NCBI GenBank assembly: GCA_963733945.1
Contig: CAVTFD010000021.1
Coordinates: 307,216-371,215, forward strand
Source: AP-15 sp963733945
GTDB taxonomy: Bacteria; Pseudomonadota; Alphaproteobacteria; ATCC43930; CGMCC-115725
DNA: 64,000 nt
Reading direction: 5' to 3'
This document shows, piece after piece, positions 8,036-17,273 of the stretch. The stretch's first letter is position 1; each line of letters opens with the position of its first letter. The notes beneath the pieces are model-generated. The model did not search any database and had not been told where the DNA came from. It saw only the letters and a program-made list of their open reading frames with translations. The translations under genes and the position numbers were made by a program.

Positions 8036-8431
8036 ATGACGCTGACACTCGACGAAGCCAATCGCATCCTGCGCGGCGCGTTGGCGAAGGCGACCGAGCT
8101 TAACATCAAGATCAGTGCGGCAGTGTGCGACGCCGGTGGGCGGCCGATCGCGATGCAGCGCATGGATGGCGCGATCTGGGCGAGCGCTTATGGCTGCCAG
8201 GGCAAAGCAGTCGCCTCGGCGGCATTTGGCCGGCCGAGCGGCGAGATGGCGGCACGCGCCGACCAGCCAACCCCGCGCGGCATCGCCGCCGCCTCGGGCG
8301 ATCACATGATCATGGGCCAGGGCGCGGTGCCGATCATCCGCAACGGCGTCATCGAAGGCGCCTGTGGCGTCGGTGGCGGCACCTCGCAACAGGATGAAGA
8401 CTGCGCCCGCGCCGGGGTCGAGCAGTTATAG
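8036..8431 (+). CDS. HbpS/GlcG-like heme-degrading domain protein
   Basis: A 131-residue single-domain protein of the GlcG/HbpS family (PF03928-type): it begins LTLDEANRILRGALAKA, has the VCDAGGRPIAMQRMDGA core, and the conserved GGIP-region equivalent near QGAVPII.NGVIEGACGVGGG. Family members bind heme, corrinoids or small ligands and are often found beside catabolic enzymes. The ribosome site GGAAGGAGAG precedes ATG. It sits 138 bp after the aldolase and immediately before a decayed monooxygenase, so the three may have formed one catabolic operon. Confidence 0.8.
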   Translation: MTLTLDEANRILRGALAKATELNIKISAAVCDAGGRPIAMQRMDGAIWASAYGCQGKAVASAAFGRPSGEMAARADQPTPRGIAAASGDHMIMGQGAVPIIRNGVIEGACGVGGGTSQQDEDCARAGVEQL

Positions 8432-8760
8432 GACGTCGGCCAGGAGCGGGCGCCGCGGTTTAACGAAAGCATCGCTTTGATGCGCCGGCTGTGGATCGAG
8501 GACCGGGTCAGCCATAAGGGCGCCGGTTCTATACGGTCGATGACGCCGGCATCGGCGTGAAGCCGGTGCGCCCGGGCGGGCCGCCGCTTTACACCGCCGG
8601 GCAGGCTGAAGTGTCGGTCAGGCGCGCGGCGCGGATCGGCGACGCCTGGCTGATCGTCAACAGCGGCGGGCTCGGCACAGTGGCGCCGCTGATGCGGATT
8701 CGAGCGGCCCGCGGCATTCCTCGTGCGCGGTCGCGTGGTGCGCGCCGACATAGCATTCGA
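8432..8760 (+). pseudogene. luciferase-like (LLM-class) monooxygenase remnant
   Basis: Pieces of a flavin-dependent luciferase-like monooxygenase can be read only by changing frame. They include FNESIALMRRLWIEDRVSHK, then after a break YTVDDAGIGVKPVRPGGPPLY, then RRAARIGDAWLIVNSGGLGT. The motifs (MRRLW.ED..SHKG, GGPPLY.AG, RRAARIGDAW) are characteristic of the C-terminal half of that family. The N-terminal half and the C-terminus are absent and there are at least two frame changes, so the gene is dead. Sequence from about 8760 to 8862 shows nothing recognisable. Confidence 0.6.
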
Positions 8761-8862
8761 GCGGAACTACGACGACATTTGCAAACCGGTGGGAATGCGG
8801 CTCGTATTGAGCTCGCCCGCTGTTGGTGGCAAACGAGGGCCGCGCCCTCCGACCGCGGCGGA

Positions 8863-10272
8863 TCAGGCGAACGCGGGCACGCCCTCGGTCACGGTTTCGA
8901 GCTGGCCCACGGTCTCCTTGCCGAAGATCAGCGGGATGAAGGCGCCGACCGACACCACGACCACGATCGTGCCGAAAAAGATCGTCGGCGAGCCTGTGTA
9001 GGGCACCATTAAAAACGGCGCCAGCACGCCGGCGAACAGCCGGCCGAACGACTCACCGAAGATCTGTCCACGGCCGCGCAACGCTGTCGGGAACTGCTCG
9101 GACAAGTAGACGCGGGTGGCGCTGAAGGCCGACAGCACGGTGAAGCCGGTGATCAGCCCGCCCGCGACCATTACAACCGTTGCGTATTCCCCAGCCCGAT
9201 GCGCCAGCAGCATCATGAACAGGCCGGGCAGCGATCCGGCGAGGGCGTAGGCAATGGTCCACCGCCGCCCGATGATCTCCATCAGGAAGCCGGTGAAGGC
9301 TTTGCCCGGGATGCTCGCGAGATACACCAGCGTACTCAAACCGAAACTGGAGGCGACGGCCAGGCCCTGATCGACCATCGCCTTGGGCAGCAATCCGTGG
9401 ATCAGAAGACCGGCAGTGCCGGCGCAGACGCCGCTCAAAATCCCGACCGTGGTCCAGCGCAGCTGGCCCCGGGCGAACAATGCCCAATAGGGCGGCAACT
9501 GTTCGCGGATACTCTGCGGGCTGTCGCCGAGCGCCTCGACGGTCAGTGGCGGAACGCGATCGCCGGCCCGCCGAATGATCTGGTTGACGGCATCGGCCGC
9601 CGCCTGCTTGTCGCCCTTACGCAAGTACCAGCGCGGGCTTTCGGGAAGCGCGAAATAGATCAGCACCGGCACGACGGCTATCACCAGCCCGCCCGGCAAC
9701 GCGAGAAATCGAAATGCGTTAGGGCTGCCGGCGAGCAGGAAGGAGATAAACGGTACCAAGGTAAACGAGGCGGCCAGTGCCATCTCGTAGATCGCGCCGT
9801 AGGTGCGCCGGTGCTGCGCCGGCATTAATTCGGCGGCGATCGGGAACGCTGCTGAGACCACCCCGCCGGCGCCGAGGCCGGTCAGCAGGCGCAGGATGAT
9901 CAGCTGCTCGGCGGTTTGCACCAGCGGGATCAACAATGTCAAAAACGTGGTGGCAATCACCCCGATCAGCATCACGGTCTTACGGCTCCAGTGGTCGGCT
10001 ACCGCCGAGAACGCGAAGCCACCGACGCAAGCCATCAGGGGCGGGCCGCCGACAAGCAAGCGGATGTCGGAGGCGGTCAAGTGTAGCGGCGCTTTGGCCA
10101 GCACCAAGAGCGAACTGGTGAGCGACAAGTCATAGCCCTCGACAAAGCCGACGAGAGCCAGCACGGCGATGATCAGTACGTGGTAAGCGCTGAACGGGAT
10201 GCTGTCGAGCTTACGGCCGAGCACAAAGCTGGCGGCCGTTGGCGATCGGGCGATCGAGCGAAGTTCTGCCAT
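8863..10272 (-). CDS. MFS transporter (sugar/aromatic-acid:H+ symporter type)
   Basis: A 469-residue inner-membrane protein with twelve predicted helices. It has the acidic helix-1 motif of the aromatic acid/sugar branch (GFVEGYDLSLTSSLL), the loop 2-3 motif DHWSRKTVM, and the PESPRWYLRKGDKQAA sugar-porter signature after helix 6. The likely substrate is a carboxylic acid, aromatic acid or sugar acid, imported by proton symport. It is transcribed towards the decayed monooxygenase and away from a 310-bp gap, with the cupin gene further upstream on the same strand. Confidence 0.85.
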   Translation of the reverse strand: MAELRSIARSPTAASFVLGRKLDSIPFSAYHVLIIAVLALVGFVEGYDLSLTSSLLVLAKAPLHLTASDIRLLVGGPPLMACVGGFAFSAVADHWSRKTVMLIGVIATTFLTLLIPLVQTAEQLIILRLLTGLGAGGVVSAAFPIAAELMPAQHRRTYGAIYEMALAASFTLVPFISFLLAGSPNAFRFLALPGGLVIAVVPVLIYFALPESPRWYLRKGDKQAAADAVNQIIRRAGDRVPPLTVEALGDSPQSIREQLPPYWALFARGQLRWTTVGILSGVCAGTAGLLIHGLLPKAMVDQGLAVASSFGLSTLVYLASIPGKAFTGFLMEIIGRRWTIAYALAGSLPGLFMMLLAHRAGEYATVVMVAGGLITGFTVLSAFSATRVYLSEQFPTALRGRGQIFGESFGRLFAGVLAPFLMVPYTGSPTIFFGTIVVVVSVGAFIPLIFGKETVGQLETVTEGVPAFA

Positions 10273-10582
10273 GGTGACCTCCCAGATTGTCGAAATCCGG
10301 GGACCATGCGGAAGCGCAAAACGGACGAGGCGGGCCCGTCGCCGTTATCGGGGATCTAGATTAAATTGCTTGCTCGTCGCTCGGTACGCGCCTCGCAAAT
10401 TCTGGCAGCCGCACGAAACGCCGCCGGATCGACGTTGCTCCTGTTCCATGTTCGGCGGCGTTCTGTTTTCGGCCGCCTTATTCGGCCCCATCGAGGCCCA
10501 GTAACTAGGCTAGCCCAACCGCGAGAAGTTGTCATCCGTCAAAAGGCTGTCGAGCAGGGATCGCACCGCTTCGACATACCCG
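10273..10582. other. 310-bp intergenic region, nothing identified
   Basis: The gap lies between the MFS gene and the cupin gene, both on the minus strand. Open frames on the plus strand are unremarkable. It presumably contains the MFS promoter, but no clear signal or hairpin terminator was found. Confidence 0.3.
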
Positions 10583-10984
10583 TCAGTCGAGGGTTCGCGG
10601 ATCGTCGATGGCGAAGGTGAGATGTTCGGTCGGTTGCGGTGTGGTGGTCATCAGGCTCACCCCGTCCGGCGCCTCGAAGCGATGCCACTTCCCCTGCGGG
10701 ACGACGACCACCATCCCGGCCGTGAGTGTGTAGGATTGCGGCCCGTCCTCGAACATGATGTGAAAAATTGTGGCGCCGTCGACGATCTGCACGATCTCGT
10801 CCCCGTTGATGTGGCGCTCCCATGGGCCTTCGCCGGAAAATTTGGCGACGTTGATGGCGCTGTCGCGGTACGGCGCCAACCGCGCGAAGGCGCCCTCGCG
10901 ATCGGCCTCCGGCGTCTCCGGGGTGCGTCCACGCAACATCTTCAGTTTCCCCATTTCGGCGTTGAGATCGAGGATGGTGAGCAT
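10583..10984 (-). CDS. cupin-domain protein
   Basis: A 133-residue single cupin. The first metal motif is visible as GPWERHINGDEIVQIVDG and the second as VVVVPQGKWHRFEA, giving a plausible His/Glu/His metal site. Single-domain cupins of this size are dioxygenases, isomerases or small-molecule sensors; the substrate is unknown. The start at 10984 is set by a strong GGAGGGAAGA ribosome site; the same frame remains open upstream but that part is out of register with any known protein. The gene follows the GMC oxidoreductase on the same strand after about 155 bp. Confidence 0.8.
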   Translation of the reverse strand: MLTILDLNAEMGKLKMLRGRTPETPEADREGAFARLAPYRDSAINVAKFSGEGPWERHINGDEIVQIVDGATIFHIMFEDGPQSYTLTAGMVVVVPQGKWHRFEAPDGVSLMTTTPQPTEHLTFAIDDPRTLD

Positions 10985-11139
10985 TCTTCCCTCCGCGTGG
11001 CGATGACCGTGGCCCGATCGGCAGCATCGATCCGACGGGACCAGAATAACAAGCGTGCTCAAAATCCGGGAGTAGCGCGGTGAAAAACCGGTGTGCGTAG
11101 ACCGGCCGCATATTTCCTGAGGCTGAAGCTTGTCGACTT

Positions 11140-12771
11140 TTAGACATTGACCGGGGCGAGCGGGGGGCGGCCGCGGATCAGGTCGGCGGCTTTTTCGGCG
11201 ATCATGATCACAACCGCGTTGATGTTGCCGCCGATCAGGTCGGGCATTACCGAGGCGTCGACGACGCGCAGCGCGTCCACGCCCAGGACCCTGAGTTCGG
11301 GATCGACGACGGCGGTGGGGTCGGCGGGCTGGCCCATCTTGCAGGTGCCGAGCGGATGGTGAACCGTGATCGCGCTGCCGCGGATGTAGGCGTCGATCTC
11401 GAAGTCGGAATGGCAAGCGGGGCCGGGGGCGATCTCCCTCGCGGCGAACGGGACCAAGGGCGCGGCCAGACCGATGTCGCGAACGAGGCGAATCCCGGCG
11501 CGCAAGGTCGCCCAATCCTTGTCGGTGGCTAGGAAATTCTGGTGGATGCGGAGCGGGACCTTCGGGTCGGAAGAGGCGAGCTCGACCCGCCCGCGGCTCT
11601 CGGGACGCAACAGCACTGCGCGGCAGGCGAAGCTGTCGGCATAGACGGGCACAAAGGGCGGGAAATAGGGCGAGGCCGCCATCGGCGCGGCGTTGAACAG
11701 CAGCTGCAAGTCGGGCAAAGCGGCCTCGGGCGCGGTCTTTAGAAAGGCCATCAGCCCGCCCGGCAAGTCGCTGGCGATGCCGGCGCCGCGGAAATAGGTG
11801 TTGGCCAATTCCAGGGCGATGCGGTCGGCGCGCATCCTGGCGTGCAACGGGCCGGGCTCTTTACGGGCATAGCTTACCGGCGCCGAGATGTGGTCTTGCA
11901 GATTTTGCCCGACGCCGGGCAGGCGCACTTTGACCGGGATGTCGTGCGCGCCGAGCGCTTCGGGGTCGCCGATGCCCGACAGCATCAACAGCTGCGGTGA
12001 ATTGATGACGCCGCCGGCCAGGATCACCTCGCGCTCGGCATGCGCGACAATGCGCTGGCCCGATTTCAGATATTCGACGCCAACCGCCCGGCTACCCTCG
12101 AACAGGATGCGCGTCGCCAGCGCGCCCACGAGGATTTCGAGATTGGGCCGGGTCAGCGCCGGACGCAGATAGGCGACTGCAGCGCTGCAGCGCCGCCCGT
12201 CGCGGATCGTCATCTGCGAGCGCCCGAAACCCTCCTGCTGCGCGCCGTTGTAATCCTCGGTCGGCCTGTGCCCGGCCGCGGCGCCTGCCGCCATAAAGGC
12301 GTCGACCAGCGGGTCGGAATAGCGCGACAGCCGCACCGTCAGCGGCCCCTCGCCGCCGCGATAGGGGCCGGCGCCGCCCTCCCAGCTTTCCTGACGGCGG
12401 AAATACGGCAGCACATGGGCGTAGGACCAGGCGTCGAGCCCGTCCGCCGCCCATCGCTGGTAGTCGCCGCGATGGCCGCGCACATAGACCATGGCGTTGA
12501 TCGAAGACGAGCCGCCGATCATCTTGCCGCGGGCGCATTCGACGCTGCGGCCGTCCATCGTCGCCTCGGGCTCGGCGAAATACATCCAGTCGTGGCGGCG
12601 GCGCTGCAGCATCCGGCCCCAGCCGAGCGGGATATGGATCCACGGGTCGCGGTCCCAGCCGCCCGCCTCGAGCACCAGCACGCGCGCGTCCGCATCCTCG
12701 CTCAGCCGATTGGCCAAGGTGCAGCCCGCCGATCCGGCCCCGACGATGATGTAGGCGTATGCTTCGGCCAC
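11140..12771 (-). CDS. GMC-family FAD oxidoreductase (choline dehydrogenase-like)
   Basis: A 543-residue flavoenzyme. The N-terminal dinucleotide motif YIIVGAGSAGCTLANRLSE binds FAD ADP; the GMC signature region RGKMIGGSSSINAMVYVRG follows at about residue 80, and the second signature GGVINSPQLLMLSGIG is present. The C-terminal catalytic region contains HHPLGTCKMG and the GGNINAVVIMIAEKAAD helix. Relatives oxidise choline, alcohols or sugars. Start chosen is GTG at 12771, eight bases after a GAGG; the frame runs on into the adjacent subunit gene, but that upstream part is the shadow of another protein. Likely partners are the MFS transporter and cupin on the same strand. Confidence 0.9.
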   Translation of the reverse strand: MAEAYAYIIVGAGSAGCTLANRLSEDADARVLVLEAGGWDRDPWIHIPLGWGRMLQRRRHDWMYFAEPEATMDGRSVECARGKMIGGSSSINAMVYVRGHRGDYQRWAADGLDAWSYAHVLPYFRRQESWEGGAGPYRGGEGPLTVRLSRYSDPLVDAFMAAGAAAGHRPTEDYNGAQQEGFGRSQMTIRDGRRCSAAVAYLRPALTRPNLEILVGALATRILFEGSRAVGVEYLKSGQRIVAHAEREVILAGGVINSPQLLMLSGIGDPEALGAHDIPVKVRLPGVGQNLQDHISAPVSYARKEPGPLHARMRADRIALELANTYFRGAGIASDLPGGLMAFLKTAPEAALPDLQLLFNAAPMAASPYFPPFVPVYADSFACRAVLLRPESRGRVELASSDPKVPLRIHQNFLATDKDWATLRAGIRLVRDIGLAAPLVPFAAREIAPGPACHSDFEIDAYIRGSAITVHHPLGTCKMGQPADPTAVVDPELRVLGVDALRVVDASVMPDLIGGNINAVVIMIAEKAADLIRGRPPLAPVNV

Positions 12772-12917
12772 TCCCCCGATCCTCGTCCAACCAATCGATT
12801 GTCTTGCAGCGATCGAGATCCGCAAGTGATTTGATAGTCCGGGGCGGGGCGGAAGCAAGCGGCGCAGGCGGCGGGGGCAGTCCGGTGGCGATACCGACGA
12901 AGCCCGACTGCGCACGA

Positions 12918-13362
12918 TCAGTATGTTACCGTGACGGTGATCGTATCGGTGTAGGCGCCGGGGCGAACCCCTTGCAGCGCCGGAATTCGTCCATAGACCG
13001 TGTTGTTTCGGGTGCCATTGCTGGCGACATGGGCCGAAACGGTGACGGTGCCGGCGGTGCCGTCGCCCCAGATCATCGTGCGAGCCGCGTCCGAATACAG
13101 CTGATAGGTCAAATTGGTGGCGCCATTGCTCATTCGCCGGCTGGCATAAGCGCCGCCTCCGCCGGTGCTGAGGGCGATCACAATGTTTGCCGCCCCTGAC
13201 ACACAGTGAACCGTCGTCGTGCCGGTGCTGGTTGTCGGCGTGCCGGAAAAAGGCGGGTATACGCCGAAAGCAACCGGTGTGGCCGAGACGGTGCAGGTGG
13301 CGGCCCGGGCCGATCGCCGGAAGAAGCAGCAAAACCGCGGCCAAAGCGGCTGCGCGCGTCAC
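12918..13362 (-). pseudogene. spore coat U (SCPU) domain protein, frameshifted
   Basis: The distal gene of the chaperone-usher operon. GTG at 13360-13362 overlaps the usher stop in a GTGA and begins a good signal peptide (MTRAAALAAVLLLLPAIGP). The mature SCPU domain (TCTVSATPVAFGVYPPFS..., ending DTITVTVTY) lies in a different frame. The join falls in the run at about 13301-13312, and deleting one base there restores a normal roughly 147-residue secreted subunit. The paired cysteines and C-terminal beta-strand are intact, so either an assembly error or a very recent mutation is likely. Confidence 0.7.
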
Positions 13363-15796
13363 GGAGGTTCCTGCCGGCAGGGCAGCGGTCCGATCGTCGG
13401 GATCTCGCCCGGCGCCGGCTTATAGTCGAAGGCCACGGTGCAACGCGACCCATCCGGCCGTTCGACGGCGAGTTCGTTGTGACGGCGGAGATCCTGGACA
13501 TAGGCTTCGCCGTCATAGCCGACGGGAACCGAGGCCTTCGTCGCCTTTAGGGTGGCGACGCTGCCGACGGGAAGCGGCCCGCCTGCCTGATCGACAAGCC
13601 GCAGCAGGGCGCCGTGGCTGGCGCGGACCGGGAAACGCACCACGACCCCGGAGCGGTACTGCGGCCGCACTTCCTTGGTCATAAAAGGAACCGAAGCGTC
13701 AGCCGGCACGTCGGACGGATCGATCGACAAATTGTTAAGATCAAAGGAGCGAAGATCGGGCACCAATACGCGCCCGGCGGAATCGGTCCGCTCCACCTCG
13801 CGATTCTCGCTGTAGACGCGAATGTCGGGGGCAGTCGGTGTCGACCACGGCGAACGCATCATTGATCGTATTGGATGCGAACAGCCCGCCATCGGCATAG
13901 GACAGAGCGCCCTGCGCTTCGCCGCGCAGGGCGGTCTGCATGCCGACCCGGCTGGCCCCGGCGGAGACCAGCCCCCATGGCGACTTGTATTGCACTAAGC
14001 CAAATTGCTGATCCGGATTGCCGGCTGAGCCGTAGATTTGGTAGCCCCAATCGCCGATCAGCACCGGCGACTGCGTCGCCTGCACCTGAGCATAACCGCT
14101 ACCCGACCCGGAGCCGGCACTGACGCCGGCCGAACTGCGCGGACCGATCGGAATCGTCACCCCCAATATCGCGCCGCTGCCGCCGCCTTGGGCGAAATCA
14201 CGAAAAGCGGTCGCGTAGAACGACAGCTTGCCGATCTGCACCGAGTAATTCGCCGAGACGATGCGTGCTCGAAGGACCGGAGGAAGGGAGGCTGCCCCGC
14301 TCGTGGTCGAAACAGTTCCACCCGGCAGGACGGTGTTCTGGGCAAGAAACCCGCTGGCTGGAGCCACGAAACTGATCGGTGTGTATGACCGCGCTGCGAT
14401 CGATGCCAGTGTAAGAAATGCCGGCGGAGCCGAAGCGCCCGAAGGACAGACTTGCGTAAGCATTGAGCTGGCGCTGCGGCACGGGATCGCCGTTCACCGT
14501 CGCAATGTCGCGGAAGTTTCGGCTGGCGACACTGGCAAAGGCGCCGAGGCTGGCGACCGGACCGATCCGCTGAGCGCCGGCCGTGAGCTGAACGCCGGGC
14601 AGATCGAGACCGCTGCCGGCGGCCGAGAAATTGACCACGCCCAGATCGCCGACGTTCACCACGCTGCCCGCGCCGGCGGCCATCAGACCGGACGTGCCTT
14701 CGGCATGGGCCTCGATCGTCACCACCGGCGACAAGCCGCGGCGGTAGGTGGCGGAACCGGCCACGGCACCGTAATCGTCGCTGACGACGCCCCAGTTCCG
14801 CCGTACCGCGCCGACTTCCGCCGAATAGGTTTGAAGGCCCGGAGCGAGCAGATTGGAGCTGGCGTAGAACGGCAGGGTCGTGGCGACCTGCTGGCCGAGT
14901 GCGTTGGTCACGGTCATTTGGATCGCGCCGCCGCCGGTGACGATCGGAAGTTGCGGGATCTCGAATGGGCCGGGCGCCACTTGACGCGAAAGGACCCGCG
15001 TGCCGTTGACCAGCACGTCGACCGTCGACGGAACCGCGGCCGAGCCGCCGACCGAAGGCAGCGGAAACGTCACGAGATCGGGTCGCATCGAGAAATCCGA
15101 CTGGATCTGCACCCCGCCGACCCGCACCGGACGGGTCCAACCGAGCCCACCATTGATGAAATCGCCCGCCCGATACCAGCGCAGATTATCGAAATCGGCA
15201 TAGGTGTAGACCGAATCGAGCCGTATCGCCGAATACGGAAGGGGGCCGTTGGGGTTGGTTCCGGCGTAGCCTAGGAAGCCCGAGGAAACCACGCCCCACG
15301 GCGAGAAGGCGCGCAAATCGAACAGCCCGCTGCCGAGGTTCTGCCCGCTGACCGAGGTACCGACGACATCGTAATCGAGCGTCTCCCCGATCCCGCTTTC
15401 GACCGGGACATTGGCGCCTGAGACCCCGCCGGCCAGCAATAGCTCGGGCAACAGGCGCTCCGGCGCGGCAGTGACGTACAATGTCTGGGTCGCCATATCG
15501 AGGCGGGCGGTCAGGCCCTCGATCGCCGCGAGGGGGACAAGATCAGCCTGGTTCGACGGCGCCCTATCCGGAACGCGTATGCCAAGATCGCGCAGTTCGC
15601 CGGGGCGGGCGAGAAGTTCGCTGTCGCGTTGTACGAACTCGCCGATTTTGCCGATCGGGTGACCGTTGACCACGACCTCCAACAGCAACGTCTGGTCGGC
15701 CGAGGCTCGCGCGGGAGCGATGACGACAACTAAAATGACTGTCGCGACGGCGCGGAGCAGCGTTGCCGGGGTGCTAGGGCGATTATGGACCCGCAA
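13359..15796 (-). pseudogene. fimbrial/SCPU outer-membrane usher, two frameshifts
   Basis: The reading frame starting at 15796 encodes a signal peptide (cleavage near ARASA), then the usher N-terminal domain (LLEVVVNGHPIGKIGEFVQR...) and the first part of the beta-barrel. Around 14387 the protein continues in the next frame (SYTPISFVAPASGFLAQ), and around 13835 it shifts again (TAPDIRVYSENREVERTD) into the C-terminal periplasmic domains, ending at 13359. Each break is repaired by removing one base, giving about 810 residues, the normal size for an archaic usher. It overlaps the chaperone gene by 14 bp and the distal subunit by 4 bp. Function, if intact: secretion and assembly of SCPU subunits across the outer membrane. 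Confidence 0.75.
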
Positions 15797-16508
15797 CCAC
15801 CGAAACCGACTGATCGATTTCGCCGGCGTCGGCCCGCGCGGTCAGCCGCAGTGTCGTCCCAGGGACGAGCCGCGGGATCGGCCCGGAGATGCGCCAGCGG
15901 CGGGCAGCGCCGGGGAGGATGTACGGGGAATTACCGGCTTCGACCGGCAAAGATCGGCCGGCGGCCAGGAGGGAAATATCGAGGACCTTTTCGTGGCGAT
16001 TGCCGCCATTGGCCGCCGCCAGCTCTGCCTGCCCGCCACTGGTCTCGATTCGCCATTGCAGATGCGGTGCGGCGCGTACATTGGGCTCAGCAAAGATCGG
16101 AATTGATAAGCGCAGCGCGATGCGCACCGTTCCCGGCGCAGCCGGCGGCGGGATCTGGTCGAGCAGGATGCGGTAGCTCGCCTCGCCTCCTTGCGGCGGC
16201 CGCCGCAATACCAGCCTCACAACCTGGCTGGCCCCCGCCGCGATCGTGCAAATCGGCGGGCTCGCCATGAGTTCCGTGGTCGGCTCCAGTCGCTCTTCGC
16301 CCTGGGTCGATTGGCTCCAGGCAAAGGCTCGGACCTGCAGCGAGGTCGCGGCGTCGGCCTCGTTCTTGACCGTCAGACTCGACGCCATCTGCCCCGGCGC
16401 CATCTGAATGGTAACAGGGAGCACGGTCAGTCCGTCGGCCGCTGCCGCCGTCACAGACAGCCAAAGCAACAACGCGCCGACGATTGACTGGCGAAGTGGC
16501 GGCGTCAT
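15783..16508 (-). CDS. fimbria/pilus periplasmic chaperone
   Basis: A 241-residue protein with a signal peptide (cleavage near TAAAADG). The N-terminal immunoglobulin-like domain shows LTVLPVTIQMAPGQMASSL and LQVRAFAWSQ, the conserved chaperone strand is VVRLVLRRPPQGGEASYRIL, and IALRLSIPIFAEP forms the domain linker. This is the PapD-like fold of the archaic (Csu-type) branch, which caps SCPU subunits in the periplasm by donor-strand complementation. It lies between the major subunit gene (21-bp gap) and the usher (14-bp overlap) in one operon. Length is normal and no frame break was seen. Confidence 0.85.
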   Translation of the reverse strand: MTPPLRQSIVGALLLWLSVTAAAADGLTVLPVTIQMAPGQMASSLTVKNEADAATSLQVRAFAWSQSTQGEERLEPTTELMASPPICTIAAGASQVVRLVLRRPPQGGEASYRILLDQIPPPAAPGTVRIALRLSIPIFAEPNVRAAPHLQWRIETSGGQAELAAANGGNRHEKVLDISLLAAGRSLPVEAGNSPYILPGAARRWRISGPIPRLVPGTTLRLTARADAGEIDQSVSVVAGP

Positions 16509-16529
16509 CCGGGCCCAGCCGGCGCAGGA

Positions 16530-17039
16530 TTAATAGGTGACAGTCGCGGTGATCGTGTCGACGTACGATCCGGGCGTGACAAATTGGCCGGCCGTCAACA
16601 AACCATTGACGGTCAATACCTGAGCGCTGCCATTGCCGGTGCCGGCCTCGGTATCGGTGCCGACGGTCTGGCCCCAGTTTATCGTGTGGCCAGCGTCCTG
16701 GTAGAGCGCGTAAGCCAGCAAGGCGCCGCCCGGACCGGTCATCTTGCGCGTGGTCACCGTCGCACCGGGCGCGGTTCCGGGGTTGAGCCCGACATTGTAG
16801 GGTGAGGTATTGGTGCAGGTTATCGAGATCGTGGAGGTCGCCGCGATCTGGACGCCGGTGTAGGTTCCGAAGGCCAGATTTGTGGCTGAGATCAAGCAGG
16901 TAGCTTGAACCGTCGCGGTGACCTGAAATGTTGTCGTGGCTGTCGCCGCCAAGGACGAGCTGGTCGGCACGATTGCCGGCAATACTGACAGCAGAATGAA
17001 AACGACAAAATCAAAACCTCTACGTCGTATATGGAGCAT
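16530..17039 (-). CDS. spore coat U (SCPU) domain secreted subunit
   Basis: A 169-residue protein, first gene of the chaperone-usher operon. A long hydrophobic signal peptide spans residues about 8-33. The SCPU domain follows, with cysteines in ATCLISATNLAFGTYTG and ISITCTN positioned for a disulfide, and the typical ending SYVDTITATVTY. Such subunits form thin archaic-type pili or a surface coat that promotes attachment. It is homologous to the distal subunit at 12918-13362 but not close in sequence, so one probably forms the shaft and the other a tip or coat component. Confidence 0.85.
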   Translation of the reverse strand: MLHIRRRGFDFVVFILLSVLPAIVPTSSSLAATATTTFQVTATVQATCLISATNLAFGTYTGVQIAATSTISITCTNTSPYNVGLNPGTAPGATVTTRKMTGPGGALLAYALYQDAGHTINWGQTVGTDTEAGTGNGSAQVLTVNGLLTAGQFVTPGSYVDTITATVTY

Positions 17040-17273
17040 GTGAACCTGAACCTATCGTAATGGGCAGCAATCATCCTTAAGCGATCAACCGTCAATTTAC
17101 TGTCAACGATTTCAAGTAATGACGGACCTTCGGACCGGCCCGAGAATTGCCAATGCCCTTGGGCTCGAAGGCCACCCTTCGGCCCGCGCCTGTTCGGTAA
17201 ATTCGATATCCGGTTACCGCATTCGGCGCTGACGGCCGGAGCTTAGATTTAGCTACAGTCTTTGGGCGCTCGC

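Noticed and set aside
10583..11515. A longer cupin protein (310 residues) starting at 11515
   Set aside because: The extra N-terminus is Arg-rich and read out of frame from the GMC gene; the cupin has its own strong ribosome site at 10984.
14261..15274. A 337-residue plus-strand frame across the usher gene
   Set aside because: No protein-like motif; it is antisense to the well-identified usher.
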